A stretch of 14,524 bases of DNA. It comes from Halomonas halophila. Its GTDB lineage: Bacteria > Pseudomonadota > Gammaproteobacteria > Pseudomonadales > Halomonadaceae. A program made the position numbers and the translations under genes. This document shows positions 5,392 through 13,852 of this stretch, piece by piece. The notes beneath the pieces are model-generated. The model was not told where the DNA came from. It saw only the letters and a program-made list of their open reading frames with translations, and searched no databases. Position 1 is the first letter of the stretch, and each line of letters starts with the position of its first letter. The stretch covers positions 1 through 14,524 of the forward strand of contig DJIP01000164.1 of NCBI GenBank assembly GCA_002433675.1. Direction: 5' to 3'.

Positions 5392-7509
5392 TCAGCGGGC
5401 CGACAGTCCGCCGGCCAGGCGCATCAGGCGCACCGCCTCGGCGCGATAGCCATAGGGGTCATTGCCCTTGCTGGCCTCGGCCAGCGCAATGGCCTCATCC
5501 CACCCCCAGTCACCCAGGTAGCGGTCGTCACCCAGCAGCTGGCCGAAGCCTGCGATGGCGGCGGCGAAGGACGCCTCGCTGTCGGCTGCCGTCACGCCTG
5601 GCGAGATCGGCGTCTCGATCAAGCGGCTTTGCGACTCCCCCGGCACCTTGTAGCGCAGCGATAGATGCCCCAGCTCGTCATGCTGGCCCCCCGTCACTTG
5701 CTGTCCCTGCTGATAGCGAGATGGCTGGGTCAGGGCAGCCCTCGAGCCCACCGGGGCAATCTCGTAGAGCGCCGTCACCTGATGACCCGCGCCGATATCG
5801 CCGGCATCGACGCGGTCGTTGCCGAAGTCCTCTCGCCTGAGCGCGCGAGTCTCGTAACCGATCAAGCGGTACTCCTGCACCAGCGCCGGATTGAATTCGA
5901 CCTGCACCTTGACGTCGTTGGCGATGGGCTCGAGCGACGCCGCCAGCTGGTCCACCAGCACCTTCTGCGCCTCGGCCAGACCGTCGATATAGGCGGCCTG
6001 GCCATTGCCATGCTGGGCCAGTGACTGCATCACGGCGTCGTCGAGATTGCCACGGCCAAAGCCCAGCACCGACAGATACACGCCCCCCTCACGCCTGTCG
6101 GTGATAAAGCGCTCGAGCGCCTCGGGATCACTCAGCCCCAGGTTGAAGTCGCCATCGGTGGCCAGCAGCACCCGAGTCGTCTCGTCCTCGCCGTTCATCT
6201 GCCCCGCCAGCCGATAGGCCTGGCTCAGGCCGGCTTCGCCGGCGGTACCACCACCGGGCGCCAGACTCTCGAGCGCTTGCATGATCTCCTCTGTCTTCGA
6301 TGCAGCGGTCGGTGCCAGTGCCACCCCGGCGCTGCCGGCGTAGGTGACGATGGCGACCTCGTCGTCGTCATTCAGCTCACCCAGCAACAGCGCCATGGAG
6401 CGCTTGAGCAAAGGTAGCTTGTCTGGCGAGCGCATCGAGCCGGAGGTGTCGATCAGCAGCACCAGGTTGACCGGCGAACGTGGGCCAGGCGTGGCCGCCC
6501 TGCCCTGCAGCGCCACACGCACCAGTTGGCGCTCGGGATTCCAAGGTGAGGCAAAGACATCGACCATCGGGCGAAAGGCCTCGGCGTCCGGCTGGGGGTA
6601 GTCGTAGCCGAAGTAGTTGATCATCTCCTCGATGCGAACCGCCTGGGGCGGCGGCAGCTGTCCCTGCATCAGCGAGGAACGCACCACCGCGTAGCTTGCC
6701 GTGTCCACGTCCACCGAGAAGGTCGACACCGGCGCCTCGGCGGTCACCCTCACACTCGAGGCGTCGAACTCCGGATAAGCTTCCGAGGTGGCGGTGGGCA
6801 TCTGGACGGAAGGTGCCAGGCTCGGTAATGGCGCGATCCGTGCAATATCCTGACTCGGCATCAGGCCGCGCATCTCCATCGATGTCGAAGAAGAGAGCGA
6901 TGTCGATGGTGAAGAAGAAAGCGACGAAGATTGCGACACAGAGAGCCTCGGTGCCTCGGCCAACTGAGTGACGCCCCCCGCGCCCTTGCTTTCCGTCTCG
7001 CCGGCCATATCAAGGGGCATGTCACCGGTCATCTGGTCTGCCACCTGTCCTATCTTGCTCGCTACGACCGTCTGGCGTTCACTATCGGCGGCATCCTTTA
7101 CAACCTCGGGCCTGCTGACAGCTTGGGGTGAAGTGACGGCTGTCTCGACGCCAGGGTCCTGCGCGACCTCAGTCACGGCGTCGAAGTCCTGGCCCTGGGG
7201 CCACAGCAGGTAAAGACCCAGTGACAGCGCCGCCAGCGAGGCGGCGGCAGCCACTGATGGTCGACGATGCAAGGGGCAGTGCGTGCGTGGTCGGTTCATG
7301 CTGGCATCCCTCCGGGGTGAACGCGGCCGCGACCTGATGTCGTCGCGACCTTCCCCCGAGAGACGTGGCTCGGCCCTGGACTCTTGGTCGGCGGCCTGAC
7401 GTTGATCGAACCGGTCAAGCGCCGCCTTTAGATGCCCGGACTTCACCTCCGCCTCCGGCGCGGGTGCCGATGACAGGGCCCGTTCGAGGCGCTTCAGCTC
7501 ATCACTCAT
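5392..7509 (-). CDS. YfbK-like von Willebrand factor A protein, membrane-anchored, coupled to sigma factor
   Basis: This 705-residue protein has an unusual layout. Residues 1-82 are a hydrophilic, probably cytoplasmic domain. One membrane helix follows (about 85-103, ending YLLWP). Residues 104-245 are a low-complexity linker with a serine-rich tract (190-210). The YfbK-type N-terminal module is at about 260-325 ([19 protein letters not shown], 262-280). The VWA domain (347-525) has a complete MIDAS: Asp354-Thr-Ser356-Gly-Ser358, Thr422 and Asp452. A C-terminal DUF3520-type domain runs from about 530. By the positive-inside rule the VWA part should be periplasmic. The start ATG overlaps the sigma-factor stop as ATGA and has GGAGGAGGG just upstream, so translation is coupled. 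The arrangement suggests a sigma-controlling membrane protein, but residues 77-81 (HCPLH) do not form a zinc anti-sigma motif. A second in-frame ATG (codon 71, position 7299) also has a strong GGAGGG site. Confidence 0.9.
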   Translation of the reverse strand: MSDELKRLERALSSAPAPEAEVKSGHLKAALDRFDQRQAADQESRAEPRLSGEGRDDIRSRPRSPRRDASMNRPRTHCPLHRRPSVAAAASLAALSLGLYLLWPQGQDFDAVTEVAQDPGVETAVTSPQAVSRPEVVKDAADSERQTVVASKIGQVADQMTGDMPLDMAGETESKGAGGVTQLAEAPRLSVSQSSSLSSSPSTSLSSSTSMEMRGLMPSQDIARIAPLPSLAPSVQMPTATSEAYPEFDASSVRVTAEAPVSTFSVDVDTASYAVVRSSLMQGQLPPPQAVRIEEMINYFGYDYPQPDAEAFRPMVDVFASPWNPERQLVRVALQGRAATPGPRSPVNLVLLIDTSGSMRSPDKLPLLKRSMALLLGELNDDDEVAIVTYAGSAGVALAPTAASKTEEIMQALESLAPGGGTAGEAGLSQAYRLAGQMNGEDETTRVLLATDGDFNLGLSDPEALERFITDRREGGVYLSVLGFGRGNLDDAVMQSLAQHGNGQAAYIDGLAEAQKVLVDQLAASLEPIANDVKVQVEFNPALVQEYRLIGYETRALRREDFGNDRVDAGDIGAGHQVTALYEIAPVGSRAALTQPSRYQQGQQVTGGQHDELGHLSLRYKVPGESQSRLIETPISPGVTAADSEASFAAAIAGFGQLLGDDRYLGDWGWDEAIALAEASKGNDPYGYRAEAVRLMRLAGGLSAR

Positions 7510-8069
7510 CTTCCCTCCTCCGCCTGGGCCAGCGCGCTCAATTGTCGTTTCACCTCGCTCATGCGCCAGGCCACGGTACCCTCTGAAACCTCCAGCACCT
7601 CGGCCACCTGGGCCTGGGTCATGCCTTCGCCCAGCGATAACGCCACGGTGTCACGCAGGTCAGTCGACAGCGTCGCCATCGCCCTGGCGAGCCAGCGCTG
7701 TTCATCGTCGCGCTGTCGATTGCGCCGATGTCGGTCTTGCTCCCAGGCCTCCCAGCCCTCGGCGGCCTTGCGCCGCGTGGCCTGCTGCCGGCGTCGATCA
7801 TGGGCGGCGTTGACCGCGACACGATAGAGCCAGGTGGTAAAGGCGGCTCGCCCGTCGAAGCGGATAAGCTTGTCCGGCAACGCAAGACAGACGTCCTGGG
7901 TCAGATCCTCGGCCTCGGCGCGGCTGCCGGTCAGCCGCCAGGCCAGCGCAAATAGCCGGTCGTAGTGGCGAGACAGCAGGCACGCAAAAGCCTCACGCTC
8001 GCCTCCGGCGGCGCCCTTCACCAGTTCTGCATCCGTTGGCTCCCGGGTTTCGGGCTCTTGAATCGACAA
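7506..8069 (-). CDS. Sigma-70 family (ECF-like) RNA polymerase sigma factor
   Basis: The product is a compact sigma factor of 187 residues with regions 2 and 4 only. Region 2 has [20 protein letters not shown], then [15 protein letters not shown] and [20 protein letters not shown]. Region 4 has the helix-turn-helix [21 protein letters not shown] choose a TTG start at 8069 because AGGAG (8081-8077) lies 7 bases before it. The longer alternative, ATG at 8108 (200 residues), has a GGGGG placed directly against the ATG inside a predicted hairpin, so it should initiate poorly; it cannot be excluded. The gene overlaps the YfbK-like VWA gene by 4 bases. In ECF systems such a coupled membrane partner is usually the regulator of the sigma factor. 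The target regulon is unknown; an autoregulatory promoter would be expected in 8110-8236 but I cannot define one. Confidence 0.92.
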   Translation of the reverse strand: MSIQEPETREPTDAELVKGAAGGEREAFACLLSRHYDRLFALAWRLTGSRAEAEDLTQDVCLALPDKLIRFDGRAAFTTWLYRVAVNAAHDRRRQQATRRKAAEGWEAWEQDRHRRNRQRDDEQRWLARAMATLSTDLRDTVALSLGEGMTQAQVAEVLEVSEGTVAWRMSEVKRQLSALAQAEEGR

Positions 8070-8108
8070 GTGGCCGCTCCTCGCGGTCGGGGTCTCGGAA
8101 ATACACAT

Positions 8109-8140
8109 CCCCCACAGGGGGTCGTCTTCATGGAAAGACG
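8109..8140 (-). promoter_or_regulatory. Two adjacent inverted repeats in the sigma-factor leader
   Basis: CCCCC (8109-8113) and GGGGG (8117-8121) form a 5-bp GC stem around a 3-base loop touching the ATG at 8108. Next to it CGTCTT (8123-8128) and AAGACG (8135-8140) are exact inverted copies with a 6-base spacer. In the leftward transcript both could fold in the leader and mask the first start codon, or the second could be an operator. Confidence 0.35.
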
Positions 8141-8236
8141 TCGCTGATACCCGGACCCTTGGGAGACTGAGAAAAAAAGTGGCGGACAGGCATCGCTTGA
8201 ACAGGAAGCCTCCACATCCGTGAAAGGTAGTAGCAC

Positions 8237-8263
8237 AAAAAGAGGCGGCCCGTAGGCCGCCTC
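8237..8263 (-). terminator. Intrinsic terminator of the dehydrogenase/TRAP operon
   Basis: Reading leftward, GAGGCGGCC (8263-8255) and GGCCGCCTC (8250-8242) form a perfect 9-bp GC-rich stem with a TACG tetraloop, directly followed by TTTTT (8241-8237). It begins 30 bases after the permease stop and insulates the sigma-factor gene downstream from read-through. Confidence 0.92.
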
Positions 8264-8292
8264 CGCGTGATTTCCCCCCGGGCTTGCGCTCC

Positions 8293-10479
8293 TCAGGAGG
8301 GTTGCGTACCGGCGCTCTTGTGGCGCCAGCGTTGCACGCCCCAGATCGCCGCGCCCAGTCCCAGGCCGATCAGATCGGTGACGAGGCCACCGGAGATCAT
8401 CGCCAGGGCGGCCGCCCCCAGCACCACACGCTGGAGCAAATTCGCCGGGGCCGCCAGGAAGTAGCCCTGAAGCGCCGCCGCCAGCAGATAGATGCCGATG
8501 CCGGCGGTGATCGCCACCCTCAGGATCGCCCACCAGGCCCCCTGCATCAGAAGCTCGGGGCTGTAGAAGAACATGAAGGGCACGATGAACGCCGCCAGGC
8601 CGAACTTGAACGAGGTGGCCGCGGTCTTCAGCGCATTGGTGTTGGAGATCGCCGCCGCCGCGTAGCCGGCAAGCGCCACCGGTGGCGTGATCGCCGACAG
8701 CACCGCGTAATAGAACACGAAGAAGTGCGACACCAGCGGCGAGATTCCGATCTGCTGAAGCCCAGGCGCCACCACCGACGCTGCCACCGCGTAGGCCGCC
8801 GTGGTCGGCATGCCCATGCCAAGCAGAATCGAGATGCACATGGCGAAAAACAGCGCCAGGAAGTGGCTGGTGTCGGCCAGCCCCAGCAGCATGGAGGCAA
8901 AACGCGCACCGACGCCGGTCAGCGAGATCACGCCGACGATGATGCCGGCGCAGGCGCACACCGCGATCAAGGGCACCGACATTCGGGCCCCCAGTTCCAG
9001 CGCCCGCAGCAAGGCCTTGGGCCCCATCCAGTGCGGCGTCAACCAGGACACCACGGCGGCACTGGCCATCGCCAGGGTACCGGCGCGGATCACCGAATAG
9101 CCCATGAACAGGGTAGTGATCAGGATGATGATCGGCAGGAACAGATAGACCCGCTTGAGCATCTCGGTGACCAGCGGCAACTGGTCCTTGGGCAGACCCT
9201 GCATGCCGTCGCGCCGGGCTTCCAGGTCCACCATCAGATAGATGGCGAGGAAGTACAGCGCCGCCGGTATCAGCGCGGCGAAGGCGATCTCGGTATAGGG
9301 GATGCCGGTGATCTCGGCCATGATAAAGGCGCCGGCGCCCATGATCGGCGGCACGATCTGGCCACCGGTGGAAGCTGCCGCTTCGATGCCGCCCGCGCTG
9401 AGCGGATGGTAGCCCACCCGCTTCATCAACGGGATGGTCAGCGAGCCTGTGGCCACCACATTGCCCGCCGAGGTGCCGTTGATCATGCCCATCAGACCCG
9501 AGGCAAACACCGCCACCTTGGCCGGGCCACCGCGCGAACGCCCGGCCATGGCGAAGGCGAAGTTGACAAAGTAATCCCCGACCTTGGAAGCCTGCAGAAA
9601 AGCGGCGAAGGTGATGAACAGGATGATGTAGGTGGACGACACCGCGGTGGTCGGCCCCAGCACCCCGCTGTCGGTGTACAGGTAAGTGAAGAAGCGCTTG
9701 GCCGTGTAGCCGTCGTGTTCGAGGATGCCCGGCAGGTAGGGCCCGGCAAAGGCGTAGAGAAGAAAGACACTGGTGATGGCGATCAGCGCCAGACCGGCGA
9801 TACGCCGGGTCAGCTCCATGATCAACAGCACCCCACTGGCCGAGACCAGCAGTTCAGGGGTGCCCACCAGCGGGGTGCCCGCCGCCATGCGCCAGCGTCC
9901 CAGTACGAAGATCAGAAAGGCCGCCACCACCAGCGCCGATACCATCAGCGCCAGATCCGGCCAGTGAATACGATCACCACGACTGGGAAAGCACCAGCTC
10001 GATACCACCCCCGCCACACTGGCGATCGCCAGCGCCACCGCCAGGTGCAGCGGCAGCCAGTTGGTCACCGCCACGCCGGGCCCTTCGCTCAGCCCCCACA
10101 GGGCCAGCGCGCAGGCGCCCGCGTAGCCACTGGCGAGTGCCGTGATCAGCGCAGCGAAGCGTTCGATTCCTGCTGGCCTTGAGCCTTTGCCGGCCCCGCC
10201 TTCAGGGTCCACCGACATCGCTGCGGTGATGGCGAAGCCGACCATCAGTCCACCGGCGATGTGCAGAATGCGAAAGGTCCAGGTCTCGATCGGCGCGATA
10301 TTCAGCGCGTAGAGGTGCATCGCGGTAAACAGCACGCAGCCGAGCATTACTGTCCTGCCGACCAGCCCGCCGAGGACGCGCTCGTTGTGGGCACGGGGCA
10401 GCTCGTCGGCGCCATCCGCCACCACCGTCTGAAGCGGAGCCACCTCGTCGGCGGGCTCCGGTTGTCTTGTCGTTGTCAT
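8293..10479 (-). CDS. TRAP transporter fused permease (DctQ-DctM, TAXI-associated type)
   Basis: This 728-residue inner-membrane protein carries the small (4-TM, Q-like) and large (12-TM, M-like) TRAP subunits in one chain, the form that normally works with a TAXI receptor. Hydrophobic helices begin at about 43-62 and 70-88 and continue to 709. Large-subunit signatures are clear: [15 protein letters not shown] (331-345), [16 protein letters not shown] (370-385) and [15 protein letters not shown] (554-568). The latter two contain the small polar residues expected around the sodium sites of TRAP M subunits. Function: sodium-driven import of the receptor-bound organic acid. It lies 97 bp after the receptor gene, with hairpins in the gap, and is followed by a strong terminator. 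The ATG at 10479 has a TGAGGT sequence about 9 bases upstream. The C-terminal 60 residues are variable membrane segments. Confidence 0.95.
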   Translation of the reverse strand: MTTTRQPEPADEVAPLQTVVADGADELPRAHNERVLGGLVGRTVMLGCVLFTAMHLYALNIAPIETWTFRILHIAGGLMVGFAITAAMSVDPEGGAGKGSRPAGIERFAALITALASGYAGACALALWGLSEGPGVAVTNWLPLHLAVALAIASVAGVVSSWCFPSRGDRIHWPDLALMVSALVVAAFLIFVLGRWRMAAGTPLVGTPELLVSASGVLLIMELTRRIAGLALIAITSVFLLYAFAGPYLPGILEHDGYTAKRFFTYLYTDSGVLGPTTAVSSTYIILFITFAAFLQASKVGDYFVNFAFAMAGRSRGGPAKVAVFASGLMGMINGTSAGNVVATGSLTIPLMKRVGYHPLSAGGIEAAASTGGQIVPPIMGAGAFIMAEITGIPYTEIAFAALIPAALYFLAIYLMVDLEARRDGMQGLPKDQLPLVTEMLKRVYLFLPIIILITTLFMGYSVIRAGTLAMASAAVVSWLTPHWMGPKALLRALELGARMSVPLIAVCACAGIIVGVISLTGVGARFASMLLGLADTSHFLALFFAMCISILLGMGMPTTAAYAVAASVVAPGLQQIGISPLVSHFFVFYYAVLSAITPPVALAGYAAAAISNTNALKTAATSFKFGLAAFIVPFMFFYSPELLMQGAWWAILRVAITAGIGIYLLAAALQGYFLAAPANLLQRVVLGAAALAMISGGLVTDLIGLGLGAAIWGVQRWRHKSAGTQPS

Positions 10480-10500
10480 CTCGCTGTACCTCAGGTCACG

Positions 10501-10560
10501 AGGGCCGAGGCCCTGGCGGACCCCGGCTCACGAGCTTCAAGGGCCGACCGTCTCAGACGG
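10501..10560 (-). promoter_or_regulatory. Two intercistronic stem-loops between receptor and permease genes
   Basis: AGGGC (10501-10505) pairs with GCCCT (10510-10514) around CGAG. CCGTC (10548-10552) pairs with GACGG (10556-10560) around TCA. Both lie in the 97-bp gap and neither is followed by a T-run. Such hairpins commonly protect the upstream receptor mRNA or cause partial termination, giving more receptor than permease. Confidence 0.4.
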
Positions 10561-10576
10561 CCGGCGCCATAGCACT

Positions 10577-11554
10577 TCAGCTTTCCAGATCGTCCGGGAT
10601 GTCGTAGCCGTTCTCCTCGAACCAGCGCACGGCGCCCGGATGCCAAGGCATGAAGCTGTTCTGGGAGAAGTTTTCCGGCAGCGTCTCCTTGGCCGAGCCA
10701 TGGACCTTGAGCATGCGCTCATGCTCTTCCATCACGGCCTTGGTGACCTCGTAGACCAGACCCTCGGGCATGTCCTTGTGGGTGATGGCGAAGTTCCAGA
10801 TCGACACCGCCGGTGTCGGCTCGTCCAGCGACTGATAGGCGCTGTCCGGGATCGACGAGGCGCTGAGTGCCGGGAAGTCCTCGAGGAACTGCTCACTCTC
10901 CTCCGGCGAGAACGAGAAGATGTTGACGTCGGCCTGGGCTTCCAGCTGACTGAACGCCGATACCGGAATCCCCGAGGCGAAGGCGAACGCATCGAGCAGG
11001 CCATCCTGGACCTGACCGGCCTGGTCGGCAGCGCCGCCGTTGCGAGTATCTGCCTCGATCCCGAGCTTGTCGAAGATCTGCGGGAAATACAGATCACCGG
11101 TACCACCGGCCGGCCCGATACCGACGGTCTTGCCGTCGAGGTCATCGATGGAGTCGATGCCCGAGTCCTCGAGCGCGATCACCTGCAGCGCCGTCTGGTA
11201 CATCGGGAAGACCGCGCGCACGTCGGTGTGCTCGACCCCCGGAGCCAGCTTGCTGTTGCCCTGCCAGGCCTGGTAGGCCGGTCCCATGGTGACCATGCCG
11301 AACTCGTGCTCGCCCATCTGCACCATGGTGACGTTCTGTACCGGGCCACCGGTGACCTCGGCGCCGAACGAGATGCCCGTGCGCTCACCGACCAGGTTGC
11401 CCCAGCCGCTGCCGTAGATGTAGTAGGTAGCGCCCTGGCTACCGGTGCCGATGGTGACACTCTGGGGCCAGTCACTCTGGTCGTCGGCGGCCATGCTCGG
11501 GCTCGCCGCCACCGCAGCGATCACTGCACTGAAAAGAAGGGTTTGGGATTTCAT
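10577..11554 (-). CDS. TAXI-family TRAP transporter solute-binding protein
   Basis: This 325-residue periplasmic receptor captures a substrate and hands it to the fused TRAP permease encoded next. Residues 1-22 are a signal peptide ending SMA before ADD. The TAXI family is shown by IGTGSQGATYYIYGSGWGNL (35-54), TGGPVQNVTMVQMGEHEFGM (68-87) with an MGPAYQAWQG tail to 99, and KTVGIGPAGGTGDLYF (142-157). Known TAXI ligands are few (glutamate and 2-oxoglutarate are reported), so substrate cannot be read from sequence. The upstream dehydrogenase suggests tartrate, D-malate or a related hydroxy acid. I choose the ATG at 11554 because AAGGAG (11567-11562) sits 7 bases before it and the signal peptide starts there; an upstream in-frame start at 11590 would add 12 unlikely residues. 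It is the middle gene of a leftward three-gene unit. Confidence 0.94.
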   Translation of the reverse strand: MKSQTLLFSAVIAAVAASPSMAADDQSDWPQSVTIGTGSQGATYYIYGSGWGNLVGERTGISFGAEVTGGPVQNVTMVQMGEHEFGMVTMGPAYQAWQGNSKLAPGVEHTDVRAVFPMYQTALQVIALEDSGIDSIDDLDGKTVGIGPAGGTGDLYFPQIFDKLGIEADTRNGGAADQAGQVQDGLLDAFAFASGIPVSAFSQLEAQADVNIFSFSPEESEQFLEDFPALSASSIPDSAYQSLDEPTPAVSIWNFAITHKDMPEGLVYEVTKAVMEEHERMLKVHGSAKETLPENFSQNSFMPWHPGAVRWFEENGYDIPDDLES

Positions 11555-11702
11555 GGCGTTGCTCCTTGGCGTTGTGATTGTTACTGCCAAGCCTCTCTAT
11601 GGGCTCGTGGAGCGGGGAGTCTCTGCTCGAAAGCCGAGCCTCCCCGAATCCCGCGTCGGCGTTTCGGCATCGATGCCATCCGACGGGGACAAGGTCATCG
11701 TC

Positions 11703-11722
11703 TCCTGCCCGCAGGGGCAGGA
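11703..11722 (-). promoter_or_regulatory. Perfect 8-bp hairpin between dehydrogenase and receptor genes
   Basis: TCCTGCCC (11703-11710) and GGGCAGGA (11715-11722) are exact inverted copies around GCAG, 19 bases after the dehydrogenase stop in the leftward direction. It lacks a T-run. In the 187-bp gap it could attenuate read-through or protect the dehydrogenase mRNA, so receptor and permease may have their own promoter. Confidence 0.4.
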
Positions 11723-11741
11723 AACGAAGGGGATCTCTGGC

Positions 11742-12806
11742 TCAGCCGTGGGCCTCGATGTCGGCGCAGATGGCCGCCGTCACGTCGCGGGTCATGGCGT
11801 CGCCGCCCAGGTCCTTGGTCTGCATGCCGGACTCGGTCAGTCGCTCGATGGCTGCCATCAGGCGCTCGGCGGCGGTATTCTCGCCGAGGTATTCGAGCAT
11901 CATCGCCGCGGTCCAGAACGAGCCCACCGGATTGGCGATCCCCTGGCCCGCGATATCGAAGGCAGAGCCATGGATCGGCTCGAACATGGAGGGGAAGCTG
12001 CGCTCGGGGTTGAGGTTGGCGGTAGGCGCAATACCCAGGCTGCCGGACAGCGCCGCCGCAAGATCCGAGAGGATGTCGGCGTGCAGGTTGGTGGCGACCA
12101 CCACGTCCAAGGTCTCGGGCTTGAGCACCATGCGGGTGGTCACCGCATCGACCAGCTCACGATCGATCTCGACCTCGGGGAAGTCCTTGGCCACCTCGAA
12201 GAACACCTCGTCCCACAGCACCATGCCGTGACGCTGGGCGTTGGACTTGGTCACCAGAGTCAACTTCTTGCGCGGGCGGCTCTGGGCCATCTCGAAGGCA
12301 AAGCGATGGATCCGCTCGATGCCCTTGCGCGAGAAGATGGAAAGCTCGGTGCCGATCTCGTCGGGCAGCCCCTGATGCACGCGGCCGCCGTTGCCGGAGT
12401 ACTCACCCTCGCTGTTCTCGCGGATGATCACCCAGTCGATCTTGTCGGCGCCCTCGAGACGACTCTTCACGCCCGGCAGCACCCGGGCGGGGCGCACATT
12501 GGCGTACTGATCGAAGCCCTGACAGATGGCCAGGCGCAGATCCCACAGCGACACGTGGTCGGGCACGTCCTGGCTGCCCACGGCGCCGAAGTAGATGGCG
12601 TCGAACTTCGCGAGCTTCTCCAGGCCACCCTCGGGGATGTACTCGCCCTGTTCCAGATAGCGCTTCGAGCTCCAGTCGAAGTCCTCGAATTCGAAGTTGA
12701 AGTCGCCGCTCTTCTTGGCCAGCGCCTCGATGACCTGCTTGCCTGCCTCGATGACCTCAAGGCCGATACCGTCACCGGGAATCACCGCCACCTTATGCGT
12801 TCTCAT
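11742..12806 (-). CDS. Tartrate dehydrogenase / D-malate dehydrogenase family enzyme
   Basis: This 354-residue cytoplasmic enzyme belongs to the isocitrate/isopropylmalate dehydrogenase superfamily, tartrate dehydrogenase branch. It should oxidise the hydroxyl of a 2-hydroxy acid with NAD and may decarboxylate the product (tartrate to oxaloglycolate or glycerate, D-malate to pyruvate). Motifs: IPGDGIGLEV (9-18), ICQGFDQYANVRPARVLPG (94-112), IIRENSEGEY (127-136) with Arg129 and Tyr136, TKSN with Lys187, Asp220, NLHADILSD (240-248) with metal-binding Asp244/Asp248, and EPIHGSAFDIAG (276-287) for NAD. The wording DQYANVRP and KSNAQRHGMVLWDE matches, as I recall it, Pseudomonas putida tartrate dehydrogenase more closely than E. 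coli DmlA, and it lacks the substrate loop of LeuB. GAGGTGA (12819-12813) is a good Shine-Dalgarno 6 bases from the ATG. It is first in the TRAP operon and divergent from lysR. Confidence 0.92.
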   Translation of the reverse strand: MRTHKVAVIPGDGIGLEVIEAGKQVIEALAKKSGDFNFEFEDFDWSSKRYLEQGEYIPEGGLEKLAKFDAIYFGAVGSQDVPDHVSLWDLRLAICQGFDQYANVRPARVLPGVKSRLEGADKIDWVIIRENSEGEYSGNGGRVHQGLPDEIGTELSIFSRKGIERIHRFAFEMAQSRPRKKLTLVTKSNAQRHGMVLWDEVFFEVAKDFPEVEIDRELVDAVTTRMVLKPETLDVVVATNLHADILSDLAAALSGSLGIAPTANLNPERSFPSMFEPIHGSAFDIAGQGIANPVGSFWTAAMMLEYLGENTAAERLMAAIERLTESGMQTKDLGGDAMTRDVTAAICADIEAHG

Positions 12807-12833
12807 CTGCTGTCACCTCACTGAAGATTCTGT

Positions 12834-12891
12834 AAACCGGAGGTCTTGCCGGGTTCACGAAGGCTAGGTGACAGGGACAATTGGCGGCAAT
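12834..12891. promoter_or_regulatory. Divergent dehydrogenase-lysR control region with two dyads
   Basis: Between the divergent starts (12807-12930) are an imperfect dyad, AAACCGG (12834-12840) and CCGGGTT (12849-12855) with 6 of 7 bases symmetric, and a perfect dyad ATTG-GCGG-CAAT (12880-12891). Both are plausible LysR-type binding sites controlling the two directions. No clear -35/-10 pair could be assigned by eye. Confidence 0.4.
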
Positions 12892-12930
12892 AGACTGGCG
12901 GTTGAAGCTACCATGACGCCTGGGTTAACC

Positions 12931-13833
12931 ATGAAATCGCTTGCCGACCTCGAATTCTTTGTCATCCTGTGTGAAGCGGGCAGCCTGTCGCGCACCGCAA
13001 AGGATCTCGACATCACCCCGGCTGCTGCCAGCAAGCGCTTGGCAAATCTGGAAAAATCCCTGGACACCCAGCTTTTTTACCGCACCCCGAGAGCCATGAG
13101 TCTGACCCCGGACGGGGTCGTCATGTTGCGCTACGCGAAGCGCATGCTGGCCGACATGGAAGCGCTTCACCATGCACTAAAGGTGAACGCCGACGAAGCC
13201 TCGGGACAGATAAGAATCAACGCCCCCTTCGGATTCGGTCGACGTCATATTGCTCCTTTCGTCGCATCTTTCGTCGAACAATTCCCCGATATCGACTGTC
13301 AGCTTCACCTCTCGGATCACCCGCTTAATCTGGTGGCAAATGCCTTCGATATCGGCATCCGATTCGGCACCCTTCCCGACTCGGGACTGCATGCCAGAAA
13401 GATCGCCTCCCACCGACGTCTGCTTTGTGCATCACCCGAATATTTGAAGAAACACGGGCATCCCGACACCCCGGAAGCATTGAGCGAACACAACTGCATC
13501 GTGCTCAGACAGAACGAGGACACCTACGGCAACTGGCGCTTCACCCGGGGAGAGCGTCACCATCAGGTCAAGGTCCGTGGCAACCTGTCGGCCAACGACG
13601 GCGAGAGCGTGCTGACCTGGGCCATTCGCGGCCACGGCATCGCCGTGCGCGCCGAGTGGGACGTGCACGAACATCTGGAGCAGGGACGCCTGGTACGGGT
13701 GCTGCCGGACTACCAGCTACCCAACGCCGACATCTACGCGGTCTACCCCTACGCCGATCACCTGCCGATCCGCATCCGCCGCTTTATCGACCATCTGGTC
13801 AGCGAGATGGAGGCCTTGCCGTCGCACGAGTAG
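12931..13833 (+). CDS. LysR-family transcriptional regulator of the tartrate/TRAP unit
   Basis: This is a 300-residue DNA-binding regulator. The N-terminal winged helix-turn-helix is LEFFVILCEAGSLSRTAKDL (7-26) with ITPAAASKRLANLEKSLDTQ (28-47), then LFYRTPRAMSLTPDG. A linker helix leads to a substrate-binding-like domain of the CrgA/DmlR type (SGQIRINAPFGFGRRHIAPF, 91-110; FDIGIRFGTLPDSGL, 139-153; RLLCASPEYL, 163-172). By position it should sense the substrate of the divergent dehydrogenase/TRAP operon and activate it, as DmlR and TtdR do in E. coli. The frame stays open upstream to a GTG at 12868. I prefer the ATG at 12931, giving the usual short N-terminus and leaving the 12880-12891 dyad outside the coding region; an ATG at 12913 is the main alternative. 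Both have weak Shine-Dalgarno sequences. The middle of the gene uses more AT-rich codons than its neighbours, a mild hint of separate origin. Confidence 0.92.
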   Translation: MKSLADLEFFVILCEAGSLSRTAKDLDITPAAASKRLANLEKSLDTQLFYRTPRAMSLTPDGVVMLRYAKRMLADMEALHHALKVNADEASGQIRINAPFGFGRRHIAPFVASFVEQFPDIDCQLHLSDHPLNLVANAFDIGIRFGTLPDSGLHARKIASHRRLLCASPEYLKKHGHPDTPEALSEHNCIVLRQNEDTYGNWRFTRGERHHQVKVRGNLSANDGESVLTWAIRGHGIAVRAEWDVHEHLEQGRLVRVLPDYQLPNADIYAVYPYADHLPIRIRRFIDHLVSEMEALPSHE

Positions 13834-13852
13834 GCAGGGGGGGACGAAGCGT

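Noticed and set aside
7285..7299. Zinc-binding anti-sigma (ZAS) motif in the VWA N-terminus
   Set aside because: Only His77, Cys78 and His81 are present; the H-x3-C-x2-C pattern is missing.
8284..10182. A 632-codon open frame on the + strand opposite the TRAP permease
   Set aside because: It reads as low-complexity Arg/Gly/His/Gln-rich sequence, the usual antisense shadow of a high-GC gene. The minus-strand product has clear TRAP motifs.
11742..12806. 3-isopropylmalate dehydrogenase (LeuB)
   Set aside because: No leuA, leuC or leuD nearby, and the DQYANVRP and KSNAQRHGMVLWDE wording belongs to the tartrate/D-malate dehydrogenase branch.
10640..12824. Long overlapping + strand frames opposite the receptor and dehydrogenase genes
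   Set aside because: No recognisable domain or ribosome site; the opposite strand encodes well-matched TAXI and dehydrogenase families with good Shine-Dalgarno sequences.
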